Positions 7,024 through 13,741 of a DNA stretch of 13,879 bases are shown here, piece after piece. The position numbers were made by a program, and so were the translations under genes. The stretch's first letter is position 1, and every line of letters begins with the position of its first letter. The notes under the pieces are model-generated. The model was not told the DNA's origin and ran no database searches. It saw only the letters and a list, made by a program, of their open reading frames with translations. This DNA comes from JAKZSU01 sp047517485 (GTDB lineage: Bacteria > Pseudomonadota > Alphaproteobacteria > UBA7887): contig JAKZSU010000238.1 in the NCBI GenBank assembly GCA_047517485.1, positions 1 through 13,879 on the forward strand, written 5' to 3'.

Positions 7024-7616
7024 CCGGCGCGCCAAGCCCGCCACCCGGCGCCGTCATCGATATCATCGAGGGTCTCCAGCAGCGCCACGCGATAGCGCCG
7101 CGGCAGGTTGGCGCGGGTCTCGGCGAGCGCGCGGTCGGTTGACCAGGCGACGCCACGGAACGGATCTCTGGTCGCCGCCCGGGGCGCGAGGCCGACCAGC
7201 CAATAGCCGCCGTCGGATGCCGGACCGAAGACCGCATGGTGGCGGCCGAGCGCGCGATAAGCCGCGGCGATATGGCGACTGCGGAGATCCGGAATATCGC
7301 TGCCGACGATGACCACCGGTCCGGCCGCGAAGCGGCGCAGCGGCCGTGCCATCCGCGCGCCCAAATCTCCATTGCCTTGGCCGAGACGGCGAACTTTGGC
7401 GGGCCAAAACCGCCCCCGCGTTGCATGGCGGTCCGGGGTTACCGCCAACCAGCAGGTCCACCTTGGATCGCCGGCCAAGTCGCGCACCGTCCGCAGCGAG
7501 GTATCGCGATAGAACCGCCACGCCGCGCCGCGACCGATGGTTCTGGCGAGCCGGGTTTTCACCGCGCCGCGGATCGGCGCCTTCAAGAAAATCACCAAAT
7601 TTCGATCGGGTCGCAC
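7020..7616 (-). CDS. TIGR04282-family nucleotidyl/glycosyltransferase-like protein (DUF2064)
   Basis: This 198-residue single-domain protein has a GT-A/CofC-like nucleotide-binding fold. The family was defined as 'transferase 1, rSAM/selenodomain-associated' and later linked to arsenosugar synthesis. Seen in the sequence: an N-terminal strand and loop VIFLKAPIRGAVKTRLAR (residues 8-25), a central IVGSDIPDL, and GPASDGGYWLVGL, all characteristic of the family. It has no signal peptide or membrane segment. The start is GTG at 7616, 6 bp after the upstream gene, with a GGGTGAG-like ribosome site inside the end of that gene, so translation is probably coupled. Upstream is the usual partner, a TIGR04283 transferase, but no arsenic methylase or ArsS-type radical SAM enzyme is in the window. 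The substrate here is therefore unknown. Confidence 0.88.
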   Translation of the reverse strand: MRPDRNLVIFLKAPIRGAVKTRLARTIGRGAAWRFYRDTSLRTVRDLAGDPRWTCWLAVTPDRHATRGRFWPAKVRRLGQGNGDLGARMARPLRRFAAGPVVIVGSDIPDLRSRHIAAAYRALGRHHAVFGPASDGGYWLVGLAPRAATRDPFRGVAWSTDRALAETRANLPRRYRVALLETLDDIDDGAGWRAWRAG

Positions 7617-7622
7617 GATCGC

Positions 7623-8300
7623 TCACCCGTACAATCGTGCGATGACACTGGGAGGCACGCCGACATAGTACAGGCCGAGACACGCCATGTTACGGGCGAC
7701 CCGCGGCAGGATTCCGGACCGGCGATAGCGCTCTCCCGAAGTCACCGCGGTCGCCTCCAGCATGGTCAATCGATCGCGTCCCAAGCGCCGCACCAAATCG
7801 ACATCCTCCATGATCGGCAGCGGCCTGACTCCGCCAACCCGGTCGAGCAGATCGCGCCCGATAAGCAGGCCCTGATCGCCGTACGGCAGCGCCATCACCC
7901 GGCTCCGCCAATTAACGGTTCGCTCAAGGCTGCGCGCCAAGCGGCCGGGAAGCTCGGTGGCGAAGCGAAACACCCCGGCGCGGTCGGCATTGCGCGGATC
8001 GGCGATGAACCGGCCGACGACATCGCGCCACCCCTCACCCGGCACCGTATCCGCATGCAGCAACAACAGCCATTCGCGGGACGCGGCGCGGACACCCGCC
8101 GCCAATTGCACGCCGCGCCCGCGCGCGCTGGCGATAACCCGGTGTCCAGCGGCCTCGACAAGCGCGACAGTCGAATCTGTCGACCCCCCATCGACGATGA
8201 AGATCTCGGCCTCGGTCCCACCCAGCGCAGCGAGCGTTGCCGGCAAGGATTTCGCCGCGTTCAGCGTCGGGATGACGATTGTGAGATTCTCGAGTTCCAA
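7623..8300 (-). CDS. TIGR04283-family glycosyltransferase 2
   Basis: This 225-residue GT-A fold enzyme probably transfers a sugar from a nucleotide-sugar donor. The N-terminal strand LTIVIPTLNAAKSLP (6-20) begins the donor-binding fold. The diphosphate-contact motif is VDGGSTDSTV, the metal-binding region is LLLLHADTVPGEGW, and MEDVDLVRRLGRD near the C-terminus is the usual acidic acceptor-side motif of the family. No membrane segment is obvious, although the C-terminal stretch (ACLGLYYVGVPPSVIARLYG) is hydrophobic and could touch the membrane. The start codon appears to be TTG at 8300, directly preceded by an in-frame TGA, and no ATG or GTG lies nearby, so this unusual start is almost forced. 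A downstream partner of the same functional class follows after 6 bp. The acceptor is unknown; arsenosugar synthesis is the published context for the family, but the partner genes are not present here. Confidence 0.9.
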   Translation of the reverse strand: MELENLTIVIPTLNAAKSLPATLAALGGTEAEIFIVDGGSTDSTVALVEAAGHRVIASARGRGVQLAAGVRAASREWLLLLHADTVPGEGWRDVVGRFIADPRNADRAGVFRFATELPGRLARSLERTVNWRSRVMALPYGDQGLLIGRDLLDRVGGVRPLPIMEDVDLVRRLGRDRLTMLEATAVTSGERYRRSGILPRVARNMACLGLYYVGVPPSVIARLYG

Positions 8301-8327
8301 TCAGGCGCGCCCAGGTTAGACGCCCAA

Positions 8328-8357
8328 ATTATGACTGATACCGAGGGTCACCGACAA
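8328..8357 (-). promoter_or_regulatory. probable promoter of the glycosyltransferase pair
   Basis: On the minus strand TTGTCG (8357-8352) is followed after 18 bp by CATAAT (8333-8328). Transcription would start near 8321, about 20 nt before the TTG start codon at 8300. It lies back to back with the promoter of the radical SAM gene. Confidence 0.45.
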
Positions 8358-8360
8358 TTT

Positions 8361-8370
8361 ACAAATTTGT
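8361..8370. promoter_or_regulatory. 10-bp palindrome between divergent promoters
   Basis: ACAAATTTGT is a perfect palindrome between the -35 of the minus-strand promoter (8352-8357) and the -35-like element of the plus-strand gene (8373-8378). Direct ACAA and TGTT steps flank it. Such a position suits a regulator or an AT-rich binding protein that controls both directions, but no binding site family is recognised. Confidence 0.3.
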
Positions 8371-8372
8371 TC

Positions 8373-8400
8373 TTGTTTTGTTCCGACTTGCCAATACACT
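8373..8400 (+). promoter_or_regulatory. possible promoter of the PA0069-family gene
   Basis: TTGTTT (8373-8378) and TACACT (8395-8400) are separated by 16 bp. The start codon ATG at 8407 is only 6 nt after the -10-like hexamer, where transcription itself would begin. No ribosome site precedes the ATG, so a leaderless mRNA is plausible. Confidence 0.4.
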
Positions 8401-8406
8401 GTTCGC

Positions 8407-9477
8407 ATGATGGGAGCACTGCCGAGAGAGGTTCGAAAAGGACGCGGCGCCGCAAGCAATCAAAGCAGGCGTTTCGAGCCCTTGGCACGCGCCGATATCG
8501 ACGACGGTTGGGGATCGCTCGAGGCGCCCCGAGACAAGCTGCGTACCACGGTGACCGTCGATACCAGCCGCAGCGTCATCAGCCGCAATACTTCGCCCGA
8601 TCTCGCATTCGACCGCTCGATCAACCCCTATCGCGGGTGCGAGCACGGCTGCGCTTATTGTTATGCGCGCCCGACCCATGCGTTTCTCGGGCTGTCGCCG
8701 GGCCAGGATTTCGAATCGCGGATATTCATCAAGCCCGAGGCCGCCACCTTGCTGCGCGGCGAACTCGCCAAACCGGGCTATCGCTGCCGGATGATCGCGC
8801 TCGGCACCAACACCGATCCCTATCAGCCGGTGGAGCGCGAGCATCGGATTACTCGAAGCATTCTCGAGGTGCTCGCCGAGCATGAGCATCCGGTGGGGAT
8901 CGTCACCAAGTCGGCATTGGTGACCCGCGATATCGACATATTGGCGCCGATGGCGCGCAAGGGGCTGGCGAAAGTCGCGGTCTCGGTGACCACGCTCGAC
9001 CGCAAGCTCGCCAATCGGCTCGAGCCGCGCGCGAGCACGCCGGAGCGCCGCCTGGCGACGATCCGCGAACTGGCGGGCGCGGGTGTGCCAACCGGTGTCA
9101 TGGTGGCCCCCTTGATCCCCGGCCTCACCGATCCCGAGATCGAATCGATCCTCCTCGCCGCGTCGCAGGCGGGCGCGCGGGAGGCGGGGTATATCGTGCT
9201 TCGCCTGCCCCTGGAGGTCCGCCCGCTGTTCGAGGAATGGCTGGCGGTCCACGAACCGCTCAAGGCCAGCAAAATTATGAGCCTGGTCCGCGACATGCGC
9301 GGCGGCAAGGCCTACGATTCGCGCTTCGGCATCCGCCAGAAGGGGGTCGGGCCCTACGCCGCGCTGATCGAAAAGCGAGTCGCCGCGGCGACCAAACGCT
9401 ACGGCCTGTCGACCGCGAAAGCAGAACTCGACACCAACCGGTTCCGCGTGCCGGGCAAACAATTGGCGCTTTTCTAG
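8407..9477 (+). CDS. PA0069-family radical SAM protein
   Basis: This 356-residue radical SAM protein carries the cluster motif Cys78-X3-Cys82-X2-Cys85 in INPYRGCEHGCAYCYARPTH, which binds a 4Fe-4S cluster and S-adenosylmethionine. Other family marks are IFIKPEAATLLRGEL, the SAM-contact region MIALGTNTDPYQPVERE, and VMVAPLIPGLTD in the later half of the barrel. It resembles the spore photoproduct lyase group in layout but is the widespread PA0069 family, whose reaction has not, to my knowledge, been established. It has no signal peptide. The first 40 residues are a variable polar leader. ATG codons at 8407 and 8410 are both possible starts. RNase HII follows after 37 bp, and the neighbourhood with rnhB and ccrM seems conserved in alphaproteobacteria, which hints at a DNA- or nucleotide-related role. 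This is inference. Confidence 0.92.
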   Translation: MMGALPREVRKGRGAASNQSRRFEPLARADIDDGWGSLEAPRDKLRTTVTVDTSRSVISRNTSPDLAFDRSINPYRGCEHGCAYCYARPTHAFLGLSPGQDFESRIFIKPEAATLLRGELAKPGYRCRMIALGTNTDPYQPVEREHRITRSILEVLAEHEHPVGIVTKSALVTRDIDILAPMARKGLAKVAVSVTTLDRKLANRLEPRASTPERRLATIRELAGAGVPTGVMVAPLIPGLTDPEIESILLAASQAGAREAGYIVLRLPLEVRPLFEEWLAVHEPLKASKIMSLVRDMRGGKAYDSRFGIRQKGVGPYAALIEKRVAAATKRYGLSTAKAELDTNRFRVPGKQLALF

Positions 9478-9502
9478 TCGCACTTATCTCGGCGCGATCT
9501 TC

Positions 9503-9508
9503 TATACT
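9503..9508 (+). promoter_or_regulatory. rnhB: -10-like hexamer just before rnhB
   Basis: TATACT ends 6 nt before the rnhB start codon at 9515, so transcription from it would start at or next to the ATG. No convincing -35 hexamer is seen 16-18 bp upstream. The gene may therefore be read both from the upstream radical SAM gene and from a weak leaderless promoter. Confidence 0.3.
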
Positions 9509-9514
9509 CGACGG

Positions 9515-10144
9515 ATGAAAGCGTCCGCGCCGACACCAGATTATCACTTCGAAAAACTGTGCGATGGCCCGGTCTGCGGCATCGATGAGGCGGGCCGCGG
9601 GCCGCTTGCCGGACCGGTGGTCGCGGCGGCGGTGATTCTCGACCCGACGACGATGCCCGACGGCCTGGACGATTCGAAACGCCTCGCGGCGCGGCGACGC
9701 GAACAGCTGGCCGGCATTCTCGAGCGCGTGGCGTGCGTCGGAATCGGCTTGGCCACGGTCGACGAAATCGACCGCCTCAACATCCTCCACGCCACCATGC
9801 TGGCGATGCGCCGCGCCGCGGGCGCACTTGCCGTGGCGCCGCGCACCGCCTTGATCGACGGCAATCGCGCGCCCGATCTCGGGTGCGCGACACGGACCGT
9901 GATCAAGGGCGATCAGCGCAGTCTTTCGATCGCCGCGGCCTCGATTATCGCCAAGGTTCATCGCGACCGTCTGATGGCGAATCTGGACGCCGAATTTCCG
10001 GTCTTTGGCTGGGCGAAAAACGTGGGTTACCCAACGCCCGAGCACAGCGCAGCGCTCGCGCGCTTTGGGCCGTGCGCGCATCATCGCACAAGTTTTGCCC
10101 CGGTTCGCGCGGCAATGGCTCGCCATTCGAGTTTTCAAGACTAA
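9515..10144 (+). CDS. rnhB: ribonuclease HII
   Basis: RNase HII cuts the RNA strand of RNA-DNA hybrids and removes single ribonucleotides wrongly built into DNA, working in the cytoplasm. The protein has 209 residues, about the usual size. The four acidic active-site residues are present: Asp24 and Glu25 in VCGIDEAGRGPLAGPV, Asp115 in TALIDGNRAP, and Asp133 in KGDQRS, matching the E. coli set Asp16, Glu17, Asp108 and Asp126. The segment SIAAASIIAKVHRD and the C-terminal pattern NVGYPTPEHSAAL...HHRTSF are also typical. The start ATG lies 37 bp after the radical SAM gene. It is followed 63 bp later by ccrM, with a GANTC-rich leader between them. Identification is secure. Confidence 0.97.
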   Translation: MKASAPTPDYHFEKLCDGPVCGIDEAGRGPLAGPVVAAAVILDPTTMPDGLDDSKRLAARRREQLAGILERVACVGIGLATVDEIDRLNILHATMLAMRRAAGALAVAPRTALIDGNRAPDLGCATRTVIKGDQRSLSIAAASIIAKVHRDRLMANLDAEFPVFGWAKNVGYPTPEHSAALARFGPCAHHRTSFAPVRAAMARHSSFQD

Positions 10145-10157
10145 GTAATCCCTATAC

Positions 10158-10194
10158 GATTCAACAAGATACAACGACTCTCGCGAGTCGAATC
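10158..10194 (+). promoter_or_regulatory. ccrM: cluster of four GANTC sites upstream of ccrM
   Basis: Four CcrM target sites lie in 37 bp: GATTC (10158-10162), GACTC (10176-10180), GAGTC (10185-10189) and GAATC (10190-10194), one of each possible GANTC variant. The second and third are arms of the inverted repeat CGACTC-N4-GAGTCG (10175-10190), and the last two abut. A fifth, GATTC, is at 10244-10248 inside the gene. In Caulobacter, GANTC methylation state near the ccrM promoter and the methylation-sensing factor GcrA help limit ccrM expression to late cell cycle. The same kind of feedback is likely here. I see no clear CtrA box (TTAA-N7-TTAA). Confidence 0.6.
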
Positions 10195-10207
10195 TTGGAC
10201 TTGAGGG

Positions 10208-11347
10208 ATGTCGATGGGGAAGAAACGCAAAAATACCGGGACCGATTCGGCGGGCATAACGGCGTTTGACGATGCGCCATTCGGGCGCATTGTCGAGGGC
10301 GATTGTGTCGCCGCGATGAACGCCATGCCCGCCGCCTCGGCGGATCTGATTTTCGCCGATCCGCCGTATAATCTGCAGCTCGGCAAAGGCCTCCGACGCC
10401 CCGACCACAGCCTGGTCGATGGCGTCGACGACGCGTGGGACAAATTCGACGACCTGGCGGCCTACGACCGGTTCACCCATGCCTGGCTGAGCGCCGCCCG
10501 CCATGTCCTCGCCGACACCGGCACCCTGTGGGTGATCGGCAGCTATCACAATATTTTCCGCATCGGCACGGCGTTGCAGGATCTCGGGTTCTGGGTGCTC
10601 AACGACGTGATCTGGCGCAAGACCAATCCGATGCCAAACTTTCGCGGCCGCCGCTTCACCAACGCCCACGAGACGATGATCTGGTGCAAGAAGTCGGAGG
10701 ATCAGGCGAGCTACACTTTCAATTACGACGCCATGAAAGCGCTCAACGACGATCTGCAAATGCGCTCGGACTGGCTACTGCCGATCTGCACCGGCCACGA
10801 GCGGTTGCGGCGTAACGGCAAGAAAGCGCATGCCACGCAAAAACCCGAGGCGTTGCTCCATCGCGTTCTGCTGGCATCGACCAATCCCGGCGACGTGGTG
10901 CTCGATCCGTTTTTCGGCTCGGGCACCACCGGCGCGGTGGCCAAGAAATTAGGCCGCGCCTACATCGGCATCGAGCGCGAGAAAGACTATGTCGCCCTCG
11001 CCGCCGAACGCTTGGCGGCGACCGGTGTCGGCGAGGAAATCGCGATTCGCACCACGCCGTCGCGGCGCGACCAGCCGCGCGTGCCCTTCGGATCATTGGT
11101 CGAGCGCGGCCTGCTTAATCCCGGCGCCGTGCTGTTCGACAATCGGCGACGCTATTCGGCAAAGGTTCGGGCCGACGGCAGCCTGATAGCCGGCGACGTG
11201 ACCGGATCGATCCACAGTGTCGGCGCGGCGCTGCAAGGCGCGCCGGCGTGCAACGGCTGGTCATTCTGGATGTGCGAGATCAAGGGCAAACCGCTGCCCA
11301 TCGATGTTTTGCGCCAGCAAGTCCGCGCCGAAATGGCGTCCGCTTAG
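10208..11347 (+). CDS. ccrM: cell-cycle-regulated DNA adenine methyltransferase CcrM (GANTC)
   Basis: CcrM methylates the adenine of GANTC from S-adenosylmethionine, after replication forks pass, and so marks replication progress for cell-cycle genes. The order of motifs is beta-class: the catalytic DPPYNLQLG (51-59) comes first, and the SAM-binding FFGSGTTG (235-242) comes late. The C-terminal part from about 275 to 379 matches the RAMA domain that follows CcrM enzymes (FGSLVERGLLNPGAVLF, then ACNGWSFWMCEIKG). The length of 379 is slightly longer than the roughly 360 of Caulobacter. No restriction endonuclease gene accompanies it, as expected for an orphan methylase. Start codons at 10208 and 10214 are both possible; GAGGG at 10203-10207 is better placed for the second, giving MGKKRK. 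Its TAG stop overlaps the facing mutY stop by four bases. Confidence 0.94.
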   Translation: MSMGKKRKNTGTDSAGITAFDDAPFGRIVEGDCVAAMNAMPAASADLIFADPPYNLQLGKGLRRPDHSLVDGVDDAWDKFDDLAAYDRFTHAWLSAARHVLADTGTLWVIGSYHNIFRIGTALQDLGFWVLNDVIWRKTNPMPNFRGRRFTNAHETMIWCKKSEDQASYTFNYDAMKALNDDLQMRSDWLLPICTGHERLRRNGKKAHATQKPEALLHRVLLASTNPGDVVLDPFFGSGTTGAVAKKLGRAYIGIEREKDYVALAAERLAATGVGEEIAIRTTPSRRDQPRVPFGSLVERGLLNPGAVLFDNRRRYSAKVRADGSLIAGDVTGSIHSVGAALQGAPACNGWSFWMCEIKGKPLPIDVLRQQVRAEMASA

Positions 11348-12414
11348 CGCGCCAAAGCATGTTCGGCGACTTTGCGCATTACGCTTGGCAGCGCGTGCGC
11401 GGTCAGATCATCGGGTAGGACCCACAGGCCCGAATCGCTCGGCGCCTTCGCCTTGCCGCGCAGCACCACCAGCTCGAGGTCGAAATGCGTAAACGCGTGG
11501 CGCACCAGGCCGGGCACCCGGGATAGCCGCTTGGCGGCGACCGGGACCAACCGTTTGGCAACCGAGATACCGGGCTCCAATTCAGTCCATTCCGTCGACG
11601 GCACTTCGATCATGCCGCCGAGCAGCCCCTTGGGCGGGCGTTGGCGGAGCAGCACCGCGCCATCCTCGCGCTCGATCCAGAACACCACGCCATGGCGCGT
11701 CGGCTTGGCGGCGCGAACGCCGCGGCGCGGCAAGTCCTCGGCGGTGCCGTCGGCGCGCGCGACGCAGCGATCCGCCCACGGACAGCGCGCGCAGCGAGGG
11801 CGCTTGACCGTGCAGACCGTCGCGCCGAGATCCATCACCGCCTGGGCGTAATCGCCCGGCCGCTGGTTCGGGCTGAGACCGGCGGCCAGGGCGCGCAGCT
11901 CGGACTTGGCACGGGGAAGCGGAGTCTCGACCGCGAATACGCGCGCCATCACCCGCTCGACATTACCGTCGACGACCACCGCCGGACGATCGAAAGCGAT
12001 CGCCGTGATCGCGGCGGCGGTATAGGCGCCGATTCCCGGGAGGTCGCGCAAGGCCGCCTCGGACTCGGGAAAACGCCCGGCATGCGAAGCGACAAGTTCG
12101 CGCGCGCAAGCATGGAGATTGCGCGCCCGAGCGTAATAGCCGAGACCGGCCCAGGCGGTGAGGATTTCGTCGAGATCGGCCGCGGCGAGCCCTTCGACCG
12201 TCGGCCACGACGCCAAAAATTGGGCGTAATACGGCTGCACCGCGGTCACCGTGGTCTGCTGCAACATGATTTCGCTGAGCCAGACCCGGTACGGATCGGG
12301 CCGGACTCCGGCGGCGGCCCGCCACGGCAGGTCGCGACGGTGGCGATCGTACCAGGCGAGGATCGCCTGGGCCGCGGATCGATCTTGGTCAACGCCGTCT
12401 GGCATGTGGCTCAC
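11344..12414 (-). CDS. mutY: A/G-specific adenine DNA glycosylase MutY
   Basis: MutY removes adenine mispaired with 8-oxoguanine, preventing G to T transversions. The HhH-GPD catalytic domain occupies about residues 10-220. Catalytic Glu48 is in VWLSEIMLQQTT, the helix-hairpin-helix is DLPGIGAYTAAAI, and Asp149 is in VVVDGNVERV, matching E. coli Glu37 and Asp138. The 4Fe-4S ligands are Cys201, Cys208, Cys211 and Cys217 in a C-X6-C-X2-C-X5-C pattern. A NUDIX-like C-terminal domain that recognises 8-oxoG begins near residue 235 (GVVFWIEREDGAVLLRQRPP...). The length of 356 is normal. The start is GTG at 12414, or ATG three codons later (12405); a GATACT hexamer sits 7 nt upstream of the GTG. It is divergent from dciA and convergent with ccrM. 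Confidence 0.96.
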   Translation of the reverse strand: MSHMPDGVDQDRSAAQAILAWYDRHRRDLPWRAAAGVRPDPYRVWLSEIMLQQTTVTAVQPYYAQFLASWPTVEGLAAADLDEILTAWAGLGYYARARNLHACARELVASHAGRFPESEAALRDLPGIGAYTAAAITAIAFDRPAVVVDGNVERVMARVFAVETPLPRAKSELRALAAGLSPNQRPGDYAQAVMDLGATVCTVKRPRCARCPWADRCVARADGTAEDLPRRGVRAAKPTRHGVVFWIEREDGAVLLRQRPPKGLLGGMIEVPSTEWTELEPGISVAKRLVPVAAKRLSRVPGLVRHAFTHFDLELVVLRGKAKAPSDSGLWVLPDDLTAHALPSVMRKVAEHALAR

Positions 12415-12421
12415 GCTTCGG

Positions 12422-12427
12422 AGTATC
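12422..12427 (-). promoter_or_regulatory. mutY: -10-like hexamer before mutY
   Basis: On the minus strand GATACT ends 7 nt before the GTG at 12414, which is where transcription would begin. No good -35 is present at 16-18 bp. The arrangement matches the possible leaderless starts at rnhB and at the PA0069-family gene. Confidence 0.3.
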
Positions 12428-12476
12428 TTGGGGCGACGACCGTATCCCGACCCCGCATTGAGGAAAAGCCTCGGCC

Positions 12477-12968
12477 ATGCCGATCGACAAAGGGTCCAGT
12501 CGACAACGGCGCGGCGCGAGCCGCGCGCTGGCGAGCCTGGTCGGGCCGCTGACCCGCGCCGCCTTCGCCGAGCGCGGCTTTCATCACGCGGCGATTCTGA
12601 CCGAGTGGCGGGCGATCGTCGGCGACCGCCTGGCCGACCGCTGCGCCGCCCTGTCGCTCGATCGCGACGGCACCTTGACGGTTCGCGCCGACGGCGCGGC
12701 GGCGCTCGAAATCCAACACGCCGAGCCCCAGATTCGCGAGCGGATCGCGACCTATTTCGGCTTCCACGCGGTCAAGCGCCTGGTGCTGCGCCAGGGCCCG
12801 GTCCCACCGCCCGACCAAGCGGCTCGCGAAGACGACCCGGTGTCGGGCCCCTTGACCGACACCGTGGTGGCCGCCCTCGCCGATGTCCCCGATGCGGATC
12901 TGCGCGCCGCCTTGTCGAGCCTCGCGACACGGATTTCCGGCACCACCGGCAAGGTCGAGCGGAATTGA
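12477..12968 (+). CDS. dciA: DUF721 protein, probable DciA-type replicative helicase loader/operator
   Basis: DUF721 proteins were recognised as DciA, the widespread partner of replicative helicase DnaB in bacteria that lack DnaC or DnaI. The sequence has 163 residues. The conserved domain lies at about 15-110, with the start LASLVGPLTRAAFAERGFHH, the diagnostic Trp in LTEWRAIVGDRLAD, and the strand-rich segment TLTVRADGAAALEIQHAEPQ. The remaining C-terminal part is variable and acidic, then Ala-rich. It has no signal peptide and is cytoplasmic. The start ATG at 12477 is preceded by GAGGAAAA near 12460, at slightly long spacing. It is divergent from mutY, with 62 bp between. The order mutY, DUF721, DsbA-like is, to my knowledge, frequent in alphaproteobacteria, often followed by smc. 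Assignment to the domain is good; the biochemical role is inferred from the family. Confidence 0.82.
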   Translation: MPIDKGSSRQRRGASRALASLVGPLTRAAFAERGFHHAAILTEWRAIVGDRLADRCAALSLDRDGTLTVRADGAAALEIQHAEPQIRERIATYFGFHAVKRLVLRQGPVPPPDQAAREDDPVSGPLTDTVVAALADVPDADLRAALSSLATRISGTTGKVERN

Positions 12969-12989
12969 AGGCTCCGATCCCGCGACGTC

Positions 12990-13018
12990 TTGAGCCCAGG
13001 CCCATTGCGGCCTATCTA
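12990..13018 (+). promoter_or_regulatory. possible promoter of the DsbA-like gene
   Basis: TTGAGC (12990-12995) and TATCTA (13013-13018) lie 17 bp apart in the 85-bp gap between dciA and the DsbA-like gene. Transcription would start near 13025, leaving room for the ribosome site at 13038. Confidence 0.35.
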
Positions 13019-13037
13019 TGGTCAGCCCGCTCGCAAT

Positions 13038-13043
13038 AGGAGA
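13038..13043 (+). promoter_or_regulatory. Shine-Dalgarno site fixing the DsbA-like start
   Basis: AGGAGA lies 10 nt before the ATG at 13054. This is the best ribosome site in the window. It rules against the in-frame ATG at 13018, which would lie upstream of it and would hide the signal peptide behind a polar leader. Confidence 0.75.
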
Positions 13044-13053
13044 TAGACACTCC

Positions 13054-13656
13054 ATGATCCGACTTCGCATCGCCGCCCTCGGTTTTATCGCCCTATGTCT
13101 CGCAATCCCCGTCGCGAACGCCGCGGACGGCACCGCTATCGACGCTTCGGCCAAGGTGCTGGGCGATCCGAACGCGCCGGTCACGATTATCGAATATGCC
13201 TCGTTGAGCTGTCCCCATTGCGCCAAATTCCATGCCGAATCGCTGCCGTGGCTCAAGGAAACCTTCATCGACACCGGCCGCGCCAAACTCGAATTCCGCG
13301 ATTTTCCCCTCAACGCCCCGGCCTTGATGGGCTCGATGCTTGCCCATTGCGCGGGGCCAAATCAATATTTCGCCTATCTCAATTTCCTGTTCAAAAAACA
13401 ACCGCAATGGGCGTTCACCGAAGACCCGCAAGGCAATCTCAAGGTACTCGCCAAGCAGGCCGGCATGACCGGCGACAGGTTCGAGGCGTGCATGGCCGAC
13501 GAATCGCTTCAGAACGCGATCATCGATTCGCGGCGCGTCGGCATCGAGGAGCACGACGTCCAATCGACCCCGAGTTTCGTCATCGACGGCGAAACAATCC
13601 CCGGCATTCCTACCGAACAGGACCTCACCGAGCGGATCGTGGCGGCGGGCGGCTGA
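13054..13656 (+). CDS. DsbA-like periplasmic thiol-disulfide oxidoreductase
   Basis: The 200-residue product is a secreted protein of the thioredoxin superfamily, DsbA/BdbD type, which forms or exchanges disulfide bonds in exported proteins. The signal peptide has Arg3 and Arg5, a hydrophobic core and a cleavage site VANA-ADG after Ala23. The active site is Cys53-Pro-His-Cys56 in EYASLSCPHCAKFH, with the His dipeptide of the oxidising type. The cis-proline is Pro173 in STPSFVIDG, and GIPTEQDL follows near the C-terminus. The DsbA-type helical insertion lies between. Two extra cysteines (LAHCAGP and FEACMAD) could form a second disulfide. The start was chosen from the ribosome site at 13038. 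It lies downstream of dciA with its own possible promoter. No DsbB partner is in view. Confidence 0.92.
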   Translation: MIRLRIAALGFIALCLAIPVANAADGTAIDASAKVLGDPNAPVTIIEYASLSCPHCAKFHAESLPWLKETFIDTGRAKLEFRDFPLNAPALMGSMLAHCAGPNQYFAYLNFLFKKQPQWAFTEDPQGNLKVLAKQAGMTGDRFEACMADESLQNAIIDSRRVGIEEHDVQSTPSFVIDGETIPGIPTEQDLTERIVAAGG

Positions 13657-13674
13657 GCCCGGCCTCCATGCAAG

Positions 13675-13703
13675 TTGTCGCCACTGTGAGGGACTCGTAT
13701 ACT
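13675..13703 (+). promoter_or_regulatory. sigma-70-like promoter pointing out of the window
   Basis: TTGTCG (13675-13680) is separated by 17 bp from TATACT (13698-13703), the best matched pair in the window. It faces right and does not serve any gene inside the window. In many alphaproteobacteria the next gene after this DsbA-like gene is smc, so the promoter may belong to it, with the palindromic element lying in the leader. Confidence 0.5.
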
Positions 13704-13741
13704 CGCCACTCCTGCGGCCCCGCCGCCCCAGTGGATGAAAT

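Noticed and set aside
7236..8885. 549-codon open frame on the plus strand across the glycosyltransferase genes
   Set aside because: It covers two recognised genes on the other strand, the divergent promoter region and the start of the radical SAM gene, with low-complexity Arg-rich translation.
8359..9483. 374-codon minus-strand frame over the PA0069-family gene
   Set aside because: The opposite strand has the radical SAM cluster motif and full-length homology; this frame shows no domain.
9275..10759. 494-codon open frame on the minus strand across rnhB and the start of ccrM
   Set aside because: It is antisense to three well-identified genes, is rich in Arg, Ala and Gly and has no family features; this is a GC-rich shadow.
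12411..13313. 300-codon minus-strand frame over dciA and the DsbA-like gene
   Set aside because: It runs antisense through two genes and the gap between them, and has no recognisable motif.
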